64,000 bases of DNA from Lachnospiraceae bacterium (GTDB lineage Bacteria; Bacillota_A; Clostridia; Lachnospirales; Lachnospiraceae): NCBI GenBank assembly GCA_017391465.1, contig JAFOYH010000101.1, forward strand, positions 1 to 64,000, read 5' to 3'. Below are positions 53,436 to 62,463 of the stretch, piece by piece. Positions within the stretch are counted from its first letter, which is position 1. Each line of letters begins with the position of its first letter. Made by a program: the position numbers and the translations under genes. Under the pieces are notes generated by a model. That model was given only the letters and a program-made list of their open reading frames with translations. It was not told the origin of the DNA and did not search any database.

Positions 53436-53807
53436 ATGAAATCCCTTGAAGAATTAAGAGCGATTCGTGAAAGAATGCAGGGAAAAGTTGGAATGCGTTC
53501 CGAAGATGCCAACCAGATTAAAATTGTTGTGGGTATGGCAACTTGCGGTATTGCCAGTGGAGCAAGACCTGTATTGAATGTACTTGCGGATGAAGTTCAG
53601 AAACGCGGTATGTCCAACGTAGTTGTAACACAGACAGGATGTATTGGTTTGTGCCAGTATGAACCGGTTATTGAAGTTTATGTTCCTGGTAAAGAAAAAG
53701 TAACCTACGTAAGAATGAATGTAGATAAAGCAATCGAAATGCTTGAACAGCATATCGTGCGCGGCTATACTCTTGGAAAATATACATTAAACGAAACAAA
53801 CTTATAA
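53436..53807 (+). CDS. Thioredoxin-like [2Fe-2S] ferredoxin
   Basis: Protein of 123 residues with cysteines in MATCGIASGARP and TGCIGLCQYEP, the short thioredoxin-like [2Fe-2S] pattern. It also resembles the N-terminal domain of HydB encoded next. Likely an electron carrier or extra cluster subunit of the hydrogenase complex. TTAGGAGG precedes the ATG, and it lies 15 bases after the ATPase and 14 before hydB. Confidence 0.87.
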   Translation: MKSLEELRAIRERMQGKVGMRSEDANQIKIVVGMATCGIASGARPVLNVLADEVQKRGMSNVVVTQTGCIGLCQYEPVIEVYVPGKEKVTYVRMNVDKAIEMLEQHIVRGYTLGKYTLNETNL

Positions 53808-53821
53808 TGAGGAGGTAGACT

Positions 53822-55612
53822 ATGTATCGTGCGCATGTCCTGGTATGCGGTGGAACGGGATGTACTTCCTCCGGCAGCCAGAAAATTATCGAACGTTTAA
53901 AAAGAGAATTGGATAAACAGGGATTAACAAAAGAAGTATCTGTTGTACAGACAGGTTGTCATGGTCTTTGTGCCCTTGGTCCAATCATGGTTGTTTATCC
54001 AGAAGCAATTTTTTATTCCATGGTTAAGGAAGAAGATATTGCGGAAATCGTTGAAGAACATTTGTTAAAAGGCCGTGTTGTTAAACGTCTTGTATACGAT
54101 GAGACATTAACAGACGAAGGTGTTAAATCCCTTGCTGAAACAGATTTCTATAAAAAACAGCACCGTGTTGCATTGCGTAACTGCGGTGTGATCAATCCGG
54201 AAAATATTGAAGAATACATCGGTACACATGGTTATGAAGCTCTTGGCCGCGTGCTTACAGAGATGACACCAGACGATGTTATTCAGACAATTTTAGATAG
54301 TGGTCTCCGTGGTCGTGGCGGTGCAGGTTTCCCAACAGGTTTAAAATGGAAATTTGCTTCCTCCAACAGAGGACAGGTTCAGAAATTTGTTTGCTGTAAT
54401 GCGGACGAAGGTGACCCGGGTGCTTTCATGGATCGTTCCATCCTTGAAGGTGACCCACACGTTGTATTTGAAGCGATGGCTATCGCTGGTTATGCGATTG
54501 GTTCCAATCAGGGTTATATTTATGTTCGTGCAGAATACCCAATCGCTGTAAAACGTCTTGAAATTGCCCTTGCTCAGGCAAGAGAGTATGGATTACTTGG
54601 TAAAGATATCTTCGGTTCCGGTTTCGATTTCGATATTGATCTTCGTTTAGGTGCCGGTGCATTTGTATGTGGTGAAGAAACTGCTCTTATGGTATCCATC
54701 GAAGGTAATCGTGGTGAACCAAGACCAAGACCTCCTTTCCCTGCAGTGAAAGGTTTATTTGGACAGCCAACGATCCTTAACAACGTTGAAACATATGCAA
54801 ACATTCCACAGATCATTTTGAATGGTCCAGAATGGTTTGCGTCTATGGGTACAGAAAAATCCAAAGGAACAAAAGTATTTGCTGTTGGCGGTAAGATCAA
54901 CAACACAGGTCTTGTAGAAATTCCTATGGGTACAACACTCCGTACAGTTGTTGAAGAAATCGGCGGCGGTATCCCTAATGGCAAGAAATTTAAAGCAGCT
55001 CAGACAGGTGGACCATCCGGCGGATGTATCCCTGCTGAATATTTTGATATTCCAATCGACTATGATAACCTTCTTGAAATCGGTTCCATGATGGGTTCCG
55101 GTGGTTTGATCGTTATGGACGAAGATAACTGTATGGTTGATATTGCAAAATTCTTCCTTGAATTTACAGTTGACGAATCCTGTGGTAAATGTGCACCTTG
55201 TCGTATCGGTACAAAACGTATGCACGAAATTCTCGACAAGATCACAAAAGGCGAAGGTACTTTAGAAGATTTGGATCGTTTGGAAGAATTGGCTTATTAC
55301 ATTAAAGAAAATGCTCTTTGCGGTCTTGGCCAGACAGCTCCAAACCCTGTATTATCCACATTGCGTTTCTTTAGAGACGAATATGTAGCACATGTTGTAG
55401 ATAAGAAATGTCCTGCGGGTGTATGTAAACATCTTCTTTCCTTCCGTATTGATGCAGACAAATGTAAGGGCTGTACATTATGTGCACGTGTTTGTCCTGC
55501 AGGTGCAATTTCCGGCAAACTTAAAGAACCTCACAGCATTGACACATCAAAATGTGTTAAATGTGGTGCTTGTATGGAAAAATGTCGTTTTGGTGCAATT
55601 TATAAAGAGTAA
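53822..55612 (+). CDS. hydB: Bifurcating hydrogenase HydB (NuoF-like flavin subunit)
   Basis: NADH-binding, FMN-containing subunit of 596 residues. Domains in order: thioredoxin-like [2Fe-2S] (1-about 95; VCGGTGCTSSG, TGCHGLCALGP), NuoF flavin/NADH core (about 120-420; GRGGAGFPTGLKW, CNADEGDPGAFMDR), a [4Fe-4S] helical domain with ESCGKCAPCRIG, and a C-terminal 2[4Fe-4S] ferredoxin (CKGCTLCARVCPAGA, CVKCGACMEKC). This is the site where NADH and ferredoxin electrons meet in electron-bifurcating hydrogenases. GAGGAGG precedes the ATG. Overlaps hydA's leader by its last base. Confidence 0.96.
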   Translation: MYRAHVLVCGGTGCTSSGSQKIIERLKRELDKQGLTKEVSVVQTGCHGLCALGPIMVVYPEAIFYSMVKEEDIAEIVEEHLLKGRVVKRLVYDETLTDEGVKSLAETDFYKKQHRVALRNCGVINPENIEEYIGTHGYEALGRVLTEMTPDDVIQTILDSGLRGRGGAGFPTGLKWKFASSNRGQVQKFVCCNADEGDPGAFMDRSILEGDPHVVFEAMAIAGYAIGSNQGYIYVRAEYPIAVKRLEIALAQAREYGLLGKDIFGSGFDFDIDLRLGAGAFVCGEETALMVSIEGNRGEPRPRPPFPAVKGLFGQPTILNNVETYANIPQIILNGPEWFASMGTEKSKGTKVFAVGGKINNTGLVEIPMGTTLRTVVEEIGGGIPNGKKFKAAQTGGPSGGCIPAEYFDIPIDYDNLLEIGSMMGSGGLIVMDEDNCMVDIAKFFLEFTVDESCGKCAPCRIGTKRMHEILDKITKGEGTLEDLDRLEELAYYIKENALCGLGQTAPNPVLSTLRFFRDEYVAHVVDKKCPAGVCKHLLSFRIDADKCKGCTLCARVCPAGAISGKLKEPHSIDTSKCVKCGACMEKCRFGAIYKE

Positions 55613-55626
55613 TGGAGGACAAAAGA

Positions 55627-57369
55627 ATGGGCGATATTACAATTAAAATTAATGGTATGGATGTAACCGCTCCAGCTGGCTCCACAATTCTCGAAGCTGC
55701 CAGACTGGCGCATATTGAAATTCCTACTTTATGTTTCTTAAAAGAAATCAACGAAATCGGCGCATGCCGTATGTGTGTTGTTGAAGTTAAAGGTGCAAGA
55801 AGCCTTGTAACAGCTTGTGTATATCCAATCAACGAAGGTATGGAAGTTTGGACAAATACAGCAAAAGTTCGTGAATCCCGTAAAACTACATTGGAATTAC
55901 TTCTTTCAAACCATAAGAAAGAATGCCTTTCCTGTGTGCGCAGCGGTAACTGTGAGCTTCAGCAGATGTGTAAAGCTTACGGTGTTACAGAAGAAAACAA
56001 ATATGCAGGCGATATGCTTAAATGTGAAATCGATGCATCTGCAGCACATATGATTCGTGATAACAGCAAGTGCGTTCTTTGCCGTCGCTGTGTCGCTGTA
56101 TGTGAAAAAGTTCAGGGTATCGGTGTTATCGGTGCAAACGGTCGTGGCTTTAGTACGTATATCGGTTCTGCGTTTGATATGGATCTTGCAGATACAAGCT
56201 GTGTATCCTGTGGTCAGTGTATCGCTGTTTGTCCAACAGGTGCACTTTATGAAAAAGATTCTATTGATGAAGTACTTGCAGCAATTGATGATCCTGAAAA
56301 ATATGTATGTGTTCAGACTGCTCCGGCTGTTCGTGCAGCTCTCGGTGAAGAATTTGGTTATCCAATGGGCACAGATGTGGAAGGAAAGATGGCAGCAGCA
56401 CTTCGCCGTATCGGTTTTAATAAAGTATTCGATACAGATTTCAGTGCTGACTTGACAATTATGGAAGAAGCGCATGAATTCCTGGATAGAGTACAGAATG
56501 GTGGAAAACTTCCGCTGATTACATCCTGTTCTCCAGGCTGGATTAAGTATTGTGAACATTACTTCCCTGAAATGACAGAAAATCTTTCTTCCTGCAAATC
56601 CCCTCAGCAGATGTTTGGTGCTGTATTAAAAACATATTATGCTGAAAAGATGGGCATTGATCCTAAGAATATCGTCAGTGTAAGTATTATGCCATGTACA
56701 GCAAAGAAATTTGAAATCGGTCGTGACGATCAGAGTGCAGCAGGTGTTCCTGATGTGGATTACTCCTTAACAACACGTGAACTTGCACGTATGATTAAAC
56801 GTCTTGGTATTAAATTTACAGAACTTCCAGATGAAGGTTTTGACGATCCGTTAGGTGAATCTACAGGTGCAGCAGTTATCTTCGGTGCGACAGGCGGTGT
56901 TATGGAAGCAGCACTTCGTACAGCAGTAGAAACATTAACTGGTGAAGAACTTGCGAAACTCGATTTCGAAGAAGTTCGTGGTACCCAGGGAATCAAAGAA
57001 GCTGCTTATAACGTCGCAGGCATGGATGTTAAAGTTGCTGTTGCATCCGGTCTCGGCAATGCAAGAGAACTTTTGAACAAAGTAAAATCCGGTGAAGCAG
57101 ACTATCACTTTATCGAAATCATGGGATGTCCAGGAGGTTGTGTCAATGGCGGCGGTCAGCCTCAGGTTTCCGGCGAAGTTCGCAACACTGTGGATGTACA
57201 GGCAATTCGTGCAAGTGTATTGTATGCAAATGATGCCGCAAAATCTATTCGTAAATCTCATGAAAATCCGGCAATTAAGAAGATTTATGAAGAATACTTT
57301 GAAGCACCAGGCAGTCATAAAGCACACGAAGTACTTCATACAACATATGTAAAACGTACAGTTCATTAA
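55627..57369 (+). CDS. hydA: Bifurcating [FeFe]-hydrogenase catalytic subunit HydA
   Basis: H2-forming subunit of 580 residues. Order: N-terminal [2Fe-2S] (Cys36, 47, 50, 64), His-Cys [4Fe-4S] (His96, Cys100, 103, 109), two [4Fe-4S] (CVLCRRCVAVC, CVSCGQCIAVC), then the H-cluster with TSCSPGW (299-305), MPCTAKKFE (355-363) and EIMGCPGGCVNGGG near 495. It has no C-terminal [2Fe-2S] extension as in Thermotoga HydA. With HydB and HydC it should make H2 from NADH plus reduced ferredoxin. Start at 55627 follows GGAGG; an ATG at 55612 is part of the site region. A strong terminator follows. Confidence 0.96.
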   Translation: MGDITIKINGMDVTAPAGSTILEAARLAHIEIPTLCFLKEINEIGACRMCVVEVKGARSLVTACVYPINEGMEVWTNTAKVRESRKTTLELLLSNHKKECLSCVRSGNCELQQMCKAYGVTEENKYAGDMLKCEIDASAAHMIRDNSKCVLCRRCVAVCEKVQGIGVIGANGRGFSTYIGSAFDMDLADTSCVSCGQCIAVCPTGALYEKDSIDEVLAAIDDPEKYVCVQTAPAVRAALGEEFGYPMGTDVEGKMAAALRRIGFNKVFDTDFSADLTIMEEAHEFLDRVQNGGKLPLITSCSPGWIKYCEHYFPEMTENLSSCKSPQQMFGAVLKTYYAEKMGIDPKNIVSVSIMPCTAKKFEIGRDDQSAAGVPDVDYSLTTRELARMIKRLGIKFTELPDEGFDDPLGESTGAAVIFGATGGVMEAALRTAVETLTGEELAKLDFEEVRGTQGIKEAAYNVAGMDVKVAVASGLGNARELLNKVKSGEADYHFIEIMGCPGGCVNGGGQPQVSGEVRNTVDVQAIRASVLYANDAAKSIRKSHENPAIKKIYEEYFEAPGSHKAHEVLHTTYVKRTVH

Positions 57370-57383
57370 TGAAAAGTTTATAG

Positions 57384-57416
57384 GGTCCTGTCCGCACGGC
57401 GGGCGGGACCTTTTTT
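57384..57416 (+). terminator. Terminator of the hyd operon
   Basis: GGTCCTGTCCGC and GCGGGCGGGACC pair with two wobbles around ACG, followed by six T. Confidence 0.9.
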
Positions 57417-57436
57417 ACGATTATCAAATGTATTAT

Positions 57437-57468
57437 GGTTATATAAAGACAATAGAAAACATATAACC
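57437..57468. promoter_or_regulatory. Inverted repeat before the PAS hydrogenase gene
   Basis: GGTTATAT (57437-57444) and ATATAACC (57461-57468) are exact complements 16 bases apart, in the gap between hydA's terminator and the PAS-hydrogenase gene. It could be an operator for the sensory pair. Confidence 0.4.
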
Positions 57469-57559
57469 ACTTATAAATCGTAGAATGAAAAAAATTGCCC
57501 GAGAGTATGGGAAGTATTTTAGAGTGTAGTTGCTAAAATATAAAAATGGAGGAATTGAC

Positions 57560-59323
57560 GTGAAAATCATCGACTTTAAAACAGCGAGTTGTAAACATTG
57601 TTATAAATGCGTGCGTTCATGTTCTGTGAAAGCAATCAAAGTTAAGAACGCTCAGGCGCAGATCATGAAAGAATACTGTATTTTGTGTGGGAAATGTCTG
57701 GAAGTGTGTCCACAAAATGCAAAAACATTTGTTAGTGATCTGGAACGTGTTCAGTATTATATTCGTTCCGGTGAGAAAGTCGTTGTTTCTATCGCACCAT
57801 CTTATCTTGGCATTATGGATTATGAAACACCGGGTCAGGTTGTTGATGCTCTATTGAAGCTTGGTTTTTATGCAGTCCGCGAAACAGCAGAAGGGGCTGC
57901 ATATGTAACGGATGAATATGCCAAATTGCTTTTAGAAGGACAGATGACTAATATTATTACGACCTGTTGCCCAAGCGTAAATGATCTGATCGAAAAATAT
58001 TATCCATCGTTAGTTTCTTATATGGCTCCTGTTGTATCACCAATGGTTGCCCATGGTCGTTTGATTAAAAAAATTTATGGTGAAGATACAAAAGTTGTGT
58101 TTCTTGGACCATGTGTGGCAAAAAAAGAAGAAGCGGAAGAAGATGAACGTACAGAAGGCGCCATTGATGCGGTTATTCACTTTGGCGAGTTGATGGAATG
58201 GATGGCAGCAGAACATATTTCACTGAGTGCATGTGAAAACAAACCAATGGCCAATCCGGATCCTAAGGTGAATCGTCTTTATCCGATCAGCCGTGGTGTT
58301 ATGCAGTCTGTGATGGTTTCAAAAGTTGGTGTTTATTCTATTTCCGGTGAGGATGGCTCTGTGGGACGTGAGCTTTTAGCAGGAAAGTACAGACGTTTGT
58401 TTGTAGACGGCATTGAAAACTGTCGCGAACTTTTAGATGCTATGGAAGCTGGTGAAATTAAGAACTGTTTTATTGAAATGAATATGTGTGAAGGCGGATG
58501 TATTAAAGGGCCGGCAACGACGAAGATGGAATATTCGAGATACCGTGCACGTTTTAATATTGAAGACCAGATCGAATATACACCCGCTGTAATGCAGGAG
58601 ATTCCGGATAAAATATCAATGGTAAAAGAATTTTATTCAAGAAAAGAAGAAGATCGTCAGCCAACAGAAGCACAGATTCAGGAAATTTTAAAAGCAACAG
58701 GAAAATATAATAAAGATCAGGAATTGGATTGCGGTGCCTGTGGTTATACAAGCTGTCGTGAAAAGGCAGTCGCTGTTTTTCAGGGAAAGGCTGAGTTGGA
58801 TATGTGCCTGCCTCATACATTTGAACAGGCTCGGTCCATGTCAAATCAGGTTCTTGAAGCTACGCCAAATTTAATCATGGTGATTCGACCGGATATGACG
58901 ATTAAAGAGTTTAATCGAAAAGCGCAACGTGTTTTTAAGACACCGCGTCAGGATGCTATTGATCATTATATTTATGAATTTATGGATGCCGCTATTTTTG
59001 AAGAGGCATTAAACGAACGTAAGACAATCACCCGTCGTAAGGCACATTTGGACGCTTATGGCATTTCTGTATTAATCAGTGTAGTTTATATGGAAGATCA
59101 GGAGGCATTACTGACCATTATTCAGGATGTAACCGCTGAAGAGAAAGAACTGGAACACCAGTATCAATTGAAAATGAAAACCGTTGAGGCGGCTCAGAAG
59201 GTTATTGATAAGCAGATGATGGTTGCCCAGGAGATTGCAGGACTTCTTGGAGAAACAACAGCGGAAACAAAGGCGACTTTGAATAAGCTGAAACGCTCCA
59301 TTCTTGAAGATGATGCAAAATAA
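57560..59323 (+). CDS. Sensory [FeFe]-hydrogenase with PAS domain (HydS-like, group C)
   Basis: Iron-sulfur protein of 587 residues. Two [4Fe-4S] motifs (Cys11-21, Cys40-50) lead into an H-cluster domain with altered motifs: TTCCPSV (134-140), GPCVAKKEE (183-191) and EMNMCEGGC (306-314). A four-cysteine Fe-S domain (DCGACGYTSC, about 393-420) and a PAS domain (about 430-535) follow, then a helical tail. This is the layout of group C sensory hydrogenases, thought to sense H2 or redox state and signal through partner proteins. GTG start at 57560 follows GGAGG. The next gene encodes a PP2C phosphatase. Confidence 0.9.
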   Translation: MKIIDFKTASCKHCYKCVRSCSVKAIKVKNAQAQIMKEYCILCGKCLEVCPQNAKTFVSDLERVQYYIRSGEKVVVSIAPSYLGIMDYETPGQVVDALLKLGFYAVRETAEGAAYVTDEYAKLLLEGQMTNIITTCCPSVNDLIEKYYPSLVSYMAPVVSPMVAHGRLIKKIYGEDTKVVFLGPCVAKKEEAEEDERTEGAIDAVIHFGELMEWMAAEHISLSACENKPMANPDPKVNRLYPISRGVMQSVMVSKVGVYSISGEDGSVGRELLAGKYRRLFVDGIENCRELLDAMEAGEIKNCFIEMNMCEGGCIKGPATTKMEYSRYRARFNIEDQIEYTPAVMQEIPDKISMVKEFYSRKEEDRQPTEAQIQEILKATGKYNKDQELDCGACGYTSCREKAVAVFQGKAELDMCLPHTFEQARSMSNQVLEATPNLIMVIRPDMTIKEFNRKAQRVFKTPRQDAIDHYIYEFMDAAIFEEALNERKTITRRKAHLDAYGISVLISVVYMEDQEALLTIIQDVTAEEKELEHQYQLKMKTVEAAQKVIDKQMMVAQEIAGLLGETTAETKATLNKLKRSILEDDAK

Positions 59324-59340
59324 ATGAAAGTTGGTGTGAT

Positions 59341-60510
59341 ATGAATGTCAGTATTGATGTTTCATGGAAAAGTTTAAATAAAATGGGTGAAGAGCTTTGC
59401 GGCGACAAGGTGGAAATTTTAAAGACGGCAGATTCGGACATTGTTATTTTAGCCGATGGTATGGGCAGCGGTGTAAAAGCCAATATTCTGGCAACGTTGG
59501 CATCGAAGATTTTAGGAACTATGTTTCTGGAAGGTGAACCTATTGAAGAGGCCGTAGAAACACTGGCGAGCACTCTGCCAATCTGTAAAGTTCGTGGTAT
59601 TTCCTATTCAACATTTAGTATTCTTCAGATTTTTCATAGCGGCGATGCCTATCTGGTAGAGTTCGACAATCCCGGGTGCATATTCGTACGTAATAAAAAA
59701 TTGATGACAATTCCTGATAATATTCGCGAAATCAGTGGTCGAAAGATTCGAGAATATCGTTTTAAAGTTCAGACGGATGATTGTTTTGTGTTGATGAGTG
59801 ATGGAACGATCTATGCTGGTGTTGGAGAGCTGTTAAATTTTGGCTGGACATGGGAAAGTATGGCGGATTATACGCTGAAATGTGTCAAAGAGACGAAGTC
59901 TGCGGCACGTATTGCATCGATGCTTAGTCAGGCTTGTGACGATTTGTATCAGCAAAGACCAGGAGACGATACGACAGTAGCGGTAGCTCGGGTTATTGAA
60001 CGTCGTCTTGTGAATTTGTTTTCAGGTCCACCGGAAAATAAAGAAGATGATGCAAGATTAATGGCAGATTTTATGACCTCTGAAGGAAAAAAAGTCGTTT
60101 GTGGCGGAACAAGCAGTAAAATTGTGGCGAATTATCTTCACAAAGAAATTACAAATAATGATGATGGGATTAAAGCAGTGCCGCCAACGGCAAATATTGC
60201 CGGCATGGATCTTGTGACGGAAGGCGTTTTAACCATGAGTCATGCCTATAAACTTCTTCGAAGATTTGATGAAGGAGATATTGATGCGGATTTCTTTGAT
60301 GCTTTGGATGCAGATAATGGTGGAGCTGCGTTGGCACGTCTTCTTCTGGAAGAATGCACCGAATTAAATATGTATATCGGCAGAGCATCCAATGAGGCAA
60401 ATCACGAAGGCAAAGCTTTATTTGATATTAGTGTTCGTAAAAACCTTGTTTTACAATTAAAAGAAGTTATGGAACACTTGGGTAAGCAGATTAATATTAC
60501 ATATTATTAA
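59341..60510 (+). CDS. SpoIIE-type PP2C phosphatase partner of the sensory hydrogenase
   Basis: Soluble protein of 389 residues. The PP2C core (about 1-225) has ADGMGSG (38-44), VLMSDG and GDDTTVAV, which bind the two metals. The C-terminal 160 residues do not match a domain I know. PP2C proteins of this class dephosphorylate anti-sigma antagonists, reversing RsbW-like kinases. It follows the PAS-hydrogenase by 17 bases, so I infer the sensor controls it. It is not SpoIIE itself: no membrane segments. Confidence 0.88.
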   Translation: MNVSIDVSWKSLNKMGEELCGDKVEILKTADSDIVILADGMGSGVKANILATLASKILGTMFLEGEPIEEAVETLASTLPICKVRGISYSTFSILQIFHSGDAYLVEFDNPGCIFVRNKKLMTIPDNIREISGRKIREYRFKVQTDDCFVLMSDGTIYAGVGELLNFGWTWESMADYTLKCVKETKSAARIASMLSQACDDLYQQRPGDDTTVAVARVIERRLVNLFSGPPENKEDDARLMADFMTSEGKKVVCGGTSSKIVANYLHKEITNNDDGIKAVPPTANIAGMDLVTEGVLTMSHAYKLLRRFDEGDIDADFFDALDADNGGAALARLLLEECTELNMYIGRASNEANHEGKALFDISVRKNLVLQLKEVMEHLGKQINITYY

Positions 60511-60530
60511 TATAGAAACGGGGCGATGAG

Positions 60531-61088
60531 ATGTTTTGTGTTCGGTGTGGTACAGAATGCGTTGAACATTTTGAAGGTGAAATAATACGTCAGCGCTGTC
60601 CAAAATGTGGTTATATTCATTACAAAAATCCATATCCATGCATTGCGGCTATTGTGGTAAATTCCGAAGGAAAAATTTTATTGGGAAAGCGCAGTGCGGA
60701 ATCGATTTATCCATTTAACTGGTGTCTGCCATGCGGATATATAGAATATGATGAAACCTATGTAGAGGCGACCGTACGAGAGGTTAAAGAGGAAATGGGC
60801 CTTCTGGCAGTTCCAGATGGAATCATCAATGTTGTATCCAATCATTTTGATAACGGTGTCCATTCTCTGGTTGTGGTTATGTTGGCTCATTACGATGGAG
60901 CTGAAGATCCTGTTCCGGGAGATGATATTATCGAAGCTGGATGGTTTGATCCGGAAGATTTGACTCAGTTGCCAACGCTGGCATTTTCGGCCGATAAATT
61001 TATCATTACAAAATATCATCAAATGATGAAAGAACAGGGAGATATCACAAAAATTACACTGGAAGGACATTCGGTTTATGGCGTATAA
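60531..61088 (+). CDS. NUDIX hydrolase with N-terminal zinc ribbon
   Basis: Protein of 185 residues. A zinc ribbon (CVRCG, CPKCG within about 2-25) precedes a NUDIX domain with the box beginning GYIEYDE and ending REVKEEMG. This layout resembles NudC-like or ADP-ribose/NADH pyrophosphatases, but the substrate is uncertain. It is 20 bases after the phosphatase, so possibly cotranscribed with the sensory pair. The ATG at 60531 follows GGGGCGATGAG, a weak site. Confidence 0.87.
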   Translation: MFCVRCGTECVEHFEGEIIRQRCPKCGYIHYKNPYPCIAAIVVNSEGKILLGKRSAESIYPFNWCLPCGYIEYDETYVEATVREVKEEMGLLAVPDGIINVVSNHFDNGVHSLVVVMLAHYDGAEDPVPGDDIIEAGWFDPEDLTQLPTLAFSADKFIITKYHQMMKEQGDITKITLEGHSVYGV

Positions 61089-61113
61089 AATAAAACAGTG
61101 AAAGGAAATGACT

Positions 61114-62421
61114 ATGAAAAATAATTTTTCAGAGGAGCTGTTGGAATTTATAAAAAAAAGTCCGACATGCTATCATGCAGTTGATACAATTAAAAAAATG
61201 CTGGATGAACAGGGATTTATTCGTCTTAATGAAAGTGCCTTCTGGGATATAAAACCCGGTGGAAGATATTATGTGTCCCGTAATGGCTCATCAATTATCG
61301 GATTTATTATTCCGGAATTTGTGGAAGGATTTCATATTGTGGCAAGTCACAGTGATTCTCCGACGTTTAAAATTAAAGAAATTCCGGAACTTGGTGTGGC
61401 AGATAAGTATACAAAATTAAATGTGGAAGGCTACGGTGGAATGCTTATGTCCACGTGGTTTGATCGTCCACTGTCTGTGGCAGGAAGAATTCTGGTTCGA
61501 ACAGAATTTGGCATTGCGACACGATTGGTCAATGTGGATAAGGATTTGTTAGTGATTCCAAATCTGGCGATTCATATGAATCGTGGAGCCAATGAAGGAT
61601 ATAAGTGGAATGTTCAGAAAGATTTATTGCCACTTTATGGCGATGCTGATGCCAAAGGTACTTTTATGGATGTCGTTGCAGAGAGTGCTCATGTGAAAAA
61701 GGACGAGATTCTTGGACATGATCTGTTTTTATATCCAAGAGTTCGAGGATGTATCTGGGGAAAAAATGAATCATTCATTTCGTCTCCGCGTCTGGATGAT
61801 TTGCAGAGTGTCTTTTCATCTGTCAAAGGACTCCTTGCGTCTGAGAAAAGTCCGCAGGTATCCATGATTGCTGTCTTGGATAATGAAGAAGTGGGAAGTT
61901 CTACAAAACAGGGTGCAGATTCGGATTTTCTGAAAGAAACAGTGCATCACATCTGCAAAGCGTGTGGAATAGAAAGCGAAGAACGCAGAAGAATTTTTGC
62001 CTCCAGCTTTATGATCTCTGCGGATAATGCCCATGCGGCCCATCCAAACCACATGGAAAAAGCAGATGCCGTGAATCGTCCATTCATGAATGAGGGGATT
62101 GTTATCAAATTTAATGGTAACCAGAAGTATACGTCGGATGGTGTGTCTTCGGCTTTATTTAAAATGATTTGTGAACGGGCCAATGTTCCATATCAGGTAT
62201 ATGCAAATCGTTCGGACATTGCAGGCGGTTCAACCCTGGGTAATATTTCAAATACACAGCTTTCCATGAATACAGTGGATATTGGACTGGCCCAGTTGGC
62301 GATGCATTCTGCTTACGAGACTGCCGGAGTTCGGGATACGATGTATATGATCCAGGCGATGAAGACTTTTTTTGAAAGTCAGGTTGTTTGTTTGGAAGAT
62401 GGGATATATGATTTGAAATAA
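61114..62421 (+). CDS. M18-family aminopeptidase
   Basis: Zinc aminopeptidase of 435 residues, tetrahedral M18 family (aspartyl aminopeptidase-like). Metal-site segments are SHSDSPTF, DNEEVGSSTKQGADS and SADNAHAAHPNH. It removes N-terminal residues from peptides in the cytoplasm. AAAGGA sits 7 bases before the ATG at 61114; ATG 61108 is too close to it. It lies 25 bases after the NUDIX gene. Confidence 0.93.
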   Translation: MKNNFSEELLEFIKKSPTCYHAVDTIKKMLDEQGFIRLNESAFWDIKPGGRYYVSRNGSSIIGFIIPEFVEGFHIVASHSDSPTFKIKEIPELGVADKYTKLNVEGYGGMLMSTWFDRPLSVAGRILVRTEFGIATRLVNVDKDLLVIPNLAIHMNRGANEGYKWNVQKDLLPLYGDADAKGTFMDVVAESAHVKKDEILGHDLFLYPRVRGCIWGKNESFISSPRLDDLQSVFSSVKGLLASEKSPQVSMIAVLDNEEVGSSTKQGADSDFLKETVHHICKACGIESEERRRIFASSFMISADNAHAAHPNHMEKADAVNRPFMNEGIVIKFNGNQKYTSDGVSSALFKMICERANVPYQVYANRSDIAGGSTLGNISNTQLSMNTVDIGLAQLAMHSAYETAGVRDTMYMIQAMKTFFESQVVCLEDGIYDLK

Positions 62422-62463
62422 GATTTGATTCTGTCATGAAAAACATAAACGAGGGGAATAGTT

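Noticed and set aside
59341..60510. Sporulation phosphatase SpoIIE
   Set aside because: It lacks the ten membrane helices of SpoIIE, is half its length, and is paired with the PAS-hydrogenase gene.
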